Source of the DNA: G963663315 sp963665165
GTDB taxonomy: Bacteria > Pseudomonadota > Gammaproteobacteria > Arenicellales > Poriferihabitantaceae
Length of the DNA stretch: 64,000 nucleotides
Direction of reading: 5' to 3'
Assembly (NCBI GenBank): GCA_963665165.1
Contig: OY761989.1
Location: forward strand, 1,178,001 to 1,242,000
Part shown: one piece after another, positions 61,115 to 64,000 of the stretch
Position numbering within the stretch: position 1 is the first letter of the stretch
Layout of the letters: every line of letters begins with the position of its first letter
The notes under the pieces: generated by a model
The model's database searches: none
Seen by the model: only the letters and a program-made list of their open reading frames with translations
Told to the model about the DNA's origin: nothing
Translations under genes and position numbers: made by a program

Positions 61115-63097
61115 TCAACTCCCTCCAGATTCAGGTTGCGCCGAAGGCAGGGTGGCAGCCCGTGATCGCCTGTACCGCTTGTCGGCAGCGCCAAGCAACC
61201 CGCCAATCGCCATGACCAGGGCGCCCAGCCAGATCCACCTGACAAATGGCTTGTAATAGATCCGGACAGCCCAGGGCTGGTTGTCGTCCGTGGTTCCCGA
61301 CAGAGGTTCTCCCAGGGCAATGTACAAATCCCGGGTGAGACCGGAATCAATCGCCGCTTCCGTCATCGGGTTTTTCTGGACCAGGTAGGTCCGTTTTTCC
61401 GGGAAAAGCCGGGCAACCATTTCCTCATCCCTGAAAATTCTGAAGCTGCCCTGCACGGCCCGGTAATTTGGCCCTGAAATCGTGTCCGTCCCGTCGAAAA
61501 CGAAATGATACTCTCCGATTCGGTATCGTTCTCCGGGGGCCAGACGGACATCCCGTTCTATACTGTAGACATTGGTCATGGTCACCCCGATCACGAATAC
61601 CCCCATCCCGAGATGCGCGACTACCATGCCGAGTATTCCTTTTGGCGTACCGATGATTGCCCGGATGCGGTTACCGGGCCGGGTTCGGTCAATCAGGTTC
61701 TTCAGGCTGAGAAAAATGATCATGCTGCCGGCAAACAAACCCGCGGACGCGCCCAGGGAAGGGTGGAACAGCCAATAAGGAATGCTGATCGAGGTAACCA
61801 GGCCCAGGACCAGGCAGATCAGAATACCCGGACTGACGCGGCGGATCCGGTCCTTCTTCCAATGCAACAACGCCCCGATTCCGACCAACAGGGCCAGAGG
61901 GAACCCGATTATGGTGAATACGAAATTGAAATACGGCGGTCCCACCGAAATCTTTCCAAGATTGAGCGCATCCATGACCAGGGGATAGAGTGTGCCCAGC
62001 AATACGGCAAAACACAGAATGCCGAATATGATGTTGTTCAAGAGGATCGCCATCTCCCTGGAGGCGGCGCCGAAGCGGACATGCGAAACGATTCCGGGCG
62101 CGCGCCAGGCATATAGCAGCAGCGATCCGCCAATCACGACGCCCAGGAACAGCAGTATGAATAATCCGCGAGTGGGGTCGCTGGCAAATGAATGCACCGA
62201 GATCAGTACACCGGACCGGACCAGGAAAGTGCCCAGCAGCGACAGCGAAAAGGCGACCACCGCCAGCAGTACGGTCCAGGCTTTGAATACCCCTCTTTTT
62301 TCGGTCGCGGCCAGGGAGTGGATCAATGCCGTACCGATCAACCACGGCATGAAGGACGCGTTTTCCACCGGATCCCAGAACCACCATCCACCCCATCCAA
62401 GCTCATAATAGGCCCACCAGGAACCCAGCGCGATGCCAATGGTCAGGAACATCCAGGCGATATTGGTCCAGGGTCGTGTCCAGCGCGCCCAGGCCGCGTC
62501 AAACTTCCCGGTTACCAACGCGGCAATGGCAAAAGCGAAAGCGACTGAAAACCCGACATATCCCATGTACAGTATCGGGGGGTGCATGGCCATGCCGATG
62601 TCCTGAAGCAGGGGATTCAGGTCCATGCCTTCGGATGGCGCGGGCATCAGCCGTTCGAACGGGTTGGAGGTAAACAGGGTGAAACTCGAAAACCCGGCTG
62701 TGACCATGCCGAGTACCGAAAGCACGATGGCGCCCAGTCCCGCTGGAACCCCTCGGGAAAACAGGCTCACCGCCCCGGTCCACAGACTCAATATGAAAAC
62801 CCAGAGCAACAGCGATCCTTCATGGCCGCCCCACACACCGGATATCTTGTAAATCAGGGGTAGCCGGGTATTGGAGTTGTTGGCCACGTAAGCGACCGAA
62901 AAATCATTCAGCAAAAACGAAACGGTCAGGCAGAGATAGGAGAATCCCACCAGAGGCGCCAGCGCCAGCGCCGCCGGTCGGGCAAAGCCGATCCACGAAT
63001 GAATCCCCAGATAGTTGCCGATGACCGGCAGGGCACCCAGCATGACGCTGAGCGCCAGCGCCAGGGTCAACGAGAAATTGCCGAGTTCCGGGATCAA
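61115..63097 (-). CDS. ccmF: Heme lyase subunit CcmF
   Basis: A 660-residue membrane protein with about fifteen helices. The WWD heme-handling domain reads GWGGWWFWDPVENASFMPW; conserved periplasmic His residues lie in segments such as SVHSFASDPTRG. It receives heme from CcmE and ligates it to apocytochrome with CcmH. Overlaps the ccmE stop by four bases. Confidence 0.96.
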   Translation of the reverse strand: MIPELGNFSLTLALALSVMLGALPVIGNYLGIHSWIGFARPAALALAPLVGFSYLCLTVSFLLNDFSVAYVANNSNTRLPLIYKISGVWGGHEGSLLLWVFILSLWTGAVSLFSRGVPAGLGAIVLSVLGMVTAGFSSFTLFTSNPFERLMPAPSEGMDLNPLLQDIGMAMHPPILYMGYVGFSVAFAFAIAALVTGKFDAAWARWTRPWTNIAWMFLTIGIALGSWWAYYELGWGGWWFWDPVENASFMPWLIGTALIHSLAATEKRGVFKAWTVLLAVVAFSLSLLGTFLVRSGVLISVHSFASDPTRGLFILLFLGVVIGGSLLLYAWRAPGIVSHVRFGAASREMAILLNNIIFGILCFAVLLGTLYPLVMDALNLGKISVGPPYFNFVFTIIGFPLALLVGIGALLHWKKDRIRRVSPGILICLVLGLVTSISIPYWLFHPSLGASAGLFAGSMIIFLSLKNLIDRTRPGNRIRAIIGTPKGILGMVVAHLGMGVFVIGVTMTNVYSIERDVRLAPGERYRIGEYHFVFDGTDTISGPNYRAVQGSFRIFRDEEMVARLFPEKRTYLVQKNPMTEAAIDSGLTRDLYIALGEPLSGTTDDNQPWAVRIYYKPFVRWIWLGALVMAIGGLLGAADKRYRRSRAATLPSAQPESGGS

Positions 63098-63579
63098 TTG
63101 GCCGGTTCTTTGGTCAGGTTATGGTCGCTTGCCGGATCAGGAGTTGCAAAATTATCCCTGTTTGCGGCTTTGAGGGCCTCGCTCACTTCGGGCGACATGT
63201 AATTTTCATCGTGTTTCGCCAATACCTGGTCTGCGACAAACCGGTCACCCCGCATACTTCCGAGGGCGACGATACCCTGTCCTTCCCGGAACAGGTCGGG
63301 TAGTATCCCGCTGTATGCGACCGTAACCGCTTCAGCCGTATCGGTCAGGTCGAAGGTGACTTCCAGGTTGTCCGGATTCCGTTCAACACTGCCGACGACC
63401 ACCATGCCGCCGACCCTGAAGTTGACATTGCCGGGCGCATCGCCGGACGCGACCTGGCTGGGAGTGAAAAACAGGTTGATGTTTTTTTCCAGGGCTTTCA
63501 GGGTCAGGCCAACCGACGCGCTGACCCCGGCCAACATCAGAGCGACCACGATAAACCTTTGTTTGCGCCGGGTTCTCAT
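63094..63579 (-). CDS. ccmE: Heme chaperone CcmE
   Basis: A 161-residue periplasmic OB-fold heme chaperone with an N-terminal anchor (IVVALMLAGVSASVGLTLKA). The covalent heme site is His123 followed by Tyr127 in LAKHDENYMSPEV. The flexible C-terminal tail is usual. The start is one base after the ccmD stop. Confidence 0.96.
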   Translation of the reverse strand: MRTRRKQRFIVVALMLAGVSASVGLTLKALEKNINLFFTPSQVASGDAPGNVNFRVGGMVVVGSVERNPDNLEVTFDLTDTAEAVTVAYSGILPDLFREGQGIVALGSMRGDRFVADQVLAKHDENYMSPEVSEALKAANRDNFATPDPASDHNLTKEPAN

Positions 63580-63580
63580 T

Positions 63581-63739
63581 TCAGGGTTGTTCAGGTTTGT
63601 ACCGATGGGACAACTGCTGAATCAGTTTTCTCCGTTTCAGCACCGGCGACAGGAAATGGTAACCCAGCAGGGTCAGAGTGACGGCATAGCTTGTCCAGAC
63701 GAAGAAGCCATATCCTCCCATGTGGAAAAAATCAGCCAC
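63581..63739 (-). CDS. ccmD: Cytochrome c maturation protein CcmD
   Basis: A 52-residue single-helix protein that starts with GTG at 63739 and stops at 63581. It reads MADFFHMGGYGFFVWTSYAV, a helix (TLTLLGYHFL) and a basic cytoplasmic tail (KRRKLIQQLSHRYKP), the standard CcmD pattern. It overlaps the ccmC stop by eight bases and precedes ccmE by one. CcmD helps release of holo-CcmE from the CcmAB/C complex. Confidence 0.93.
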   Translation of the reverse strand: MADFFHMGGYGFFVWTSYAVTLTLLGYHFLSPVLKRRKLIQQLSHRYKPEQP

Positions 63740-64000
63740 TGACCAGTTCCCTGACCCATCGGGTCTGGCGTTCCGAAGCCAGCAATTCGCAGCGAACCCG
63801 GTTCAACAGACAGGCCGCGAAATAAAAATTGATGGCTGCGAACATGATCAGCAACGGGATCAGCATATCCATGTCCATGCTTGGCCGTCCCAGCCGGGTT
63901 ATGGTGGATCCCTGATGCAAAGTGTTCCACCATTCAACGGAGAAGTGAATGATCGGGATATTGACCATGCCCACCAGAGCGACCAGCGCCGCCGCCCGCG
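63732..64000 (-). CDS. ccmC: Heme exporter/handler CcmC (5' part beyond window)
   Basis: The last 88 codons of a membrane protein, open to the right edge. ALVALVGMVNIPIIHFSVEW followed by WNTLHQGSTI is the conserved segment near the second external His of CcmC; one further helix (MLIPLLIMFAAINFYFAACL) and a basic tail follow. CcmC loads heme onto CcmE. The WWD motif would be outside the window. Confidence 0.93.
   Translation of the reverse strand, partial: RAAALVALVGMVNIPIIHFSVEWWNTLHQGSTITRLGRPSMDMDMLIPLLIMFAAINFYFAACLLNRVRCELLASERQTRWVRELVSG

Overview
The window is bacterial chromosome, most likely from an uncultured gammaproteobacterium. Support for this comes from hflK-hflC-DUF2065-purA, rnr-rlmB, gltX followed by tRNA-Ala(GGC) and tRNA-Glu(TTC), bpt-type aminoacyl-transferase, fused pntA plus pntB, long-form hisG and a System I ccm operon. 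Base composition is moderately GC-rich and genes are tightly packed, often overlapping by 1-40 bases. I see no insertion sequence, CRISPR array, prophage or rRNA operon. The assignment rests on gene content and order; no search was run.

Region by region. (1) 1-3888, minus strand: a NitT/TauT-type ABC importer with two permeases, two ATPases and one binding protein, which runs off the left edge. (2) 4115-4838: a small exported protein and a cytochrome c5. (3) 4854-7007: a decayed accessory patch with a Trp-rich open-frame fragment, a shortened DUF429-like gene, an intact AbiEi/DUF6088-type antitoxin gene and a frameshifted, 3'-truncated AbiEii-type toxin gene. The toxin remnant ends exactly at the tadA start codon. 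(4) 7008-12452: tadA, a SCO1-type copper chaperone and a potFGHI-type polyamine importer. (5) 12456-24956: a Rieske oxygenase, a serine-cycle operon (malyl-CoA lyase, malate-CoA ligase beta and alpha, PEP carboxylase), an FAD amine oxidase, a class III aminotransferase, a serine hydrolase and bpt.

(6) 25219-30800: tsaD; a three-gene set of Tat-exported solute-binding protein, Cache-HAMP membrane sensor with no output domain, and OxlT-like MFS carrier; then an orphan 342-residue protein on the opposite strand. (7) 31068-40247: a Liv-type ABC importer embedded between an AMP-forming acyl-CoA synthetase, a PaaK-like CoA ligase and a methylglutaconyl-CoA-hydratase-like enzyme. (8) 40432-63739: housekeeping genes (hflKC, purA, gabD-like, LysM lipoprotein, hisG, pntAB, rnr, rlmB, msrAB, hom, two tRNAs, gltX, dapD). 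(9) 58861-64000: ccmI-H-G-F-E-D-C, with ccmC cut by the right edge.

How the parts may work together. The serine-cycle genes turn PEP plus bicarbonate into oxaloacetate, and malate through malyl-CoA into acetyl-CoA and glyoxylate. Next to them lie a polyamine-type importer, a Rieske oxygenase of the kind that can demethylate quaternary amines, an amine oxidase and an aminotransferase. This suggests, as inference only, a locus that takes up nitrogenous or methylated organics and routes carbon through glyoxylate, malyl-CoA and acetyl-CoA. The Liv-type cluster looks like import coupled to CoA activation of an organic acid. Cytochrome c5, SCO1 and ccm together indicate an aerobic respiratory chain with c-type cytochromes.
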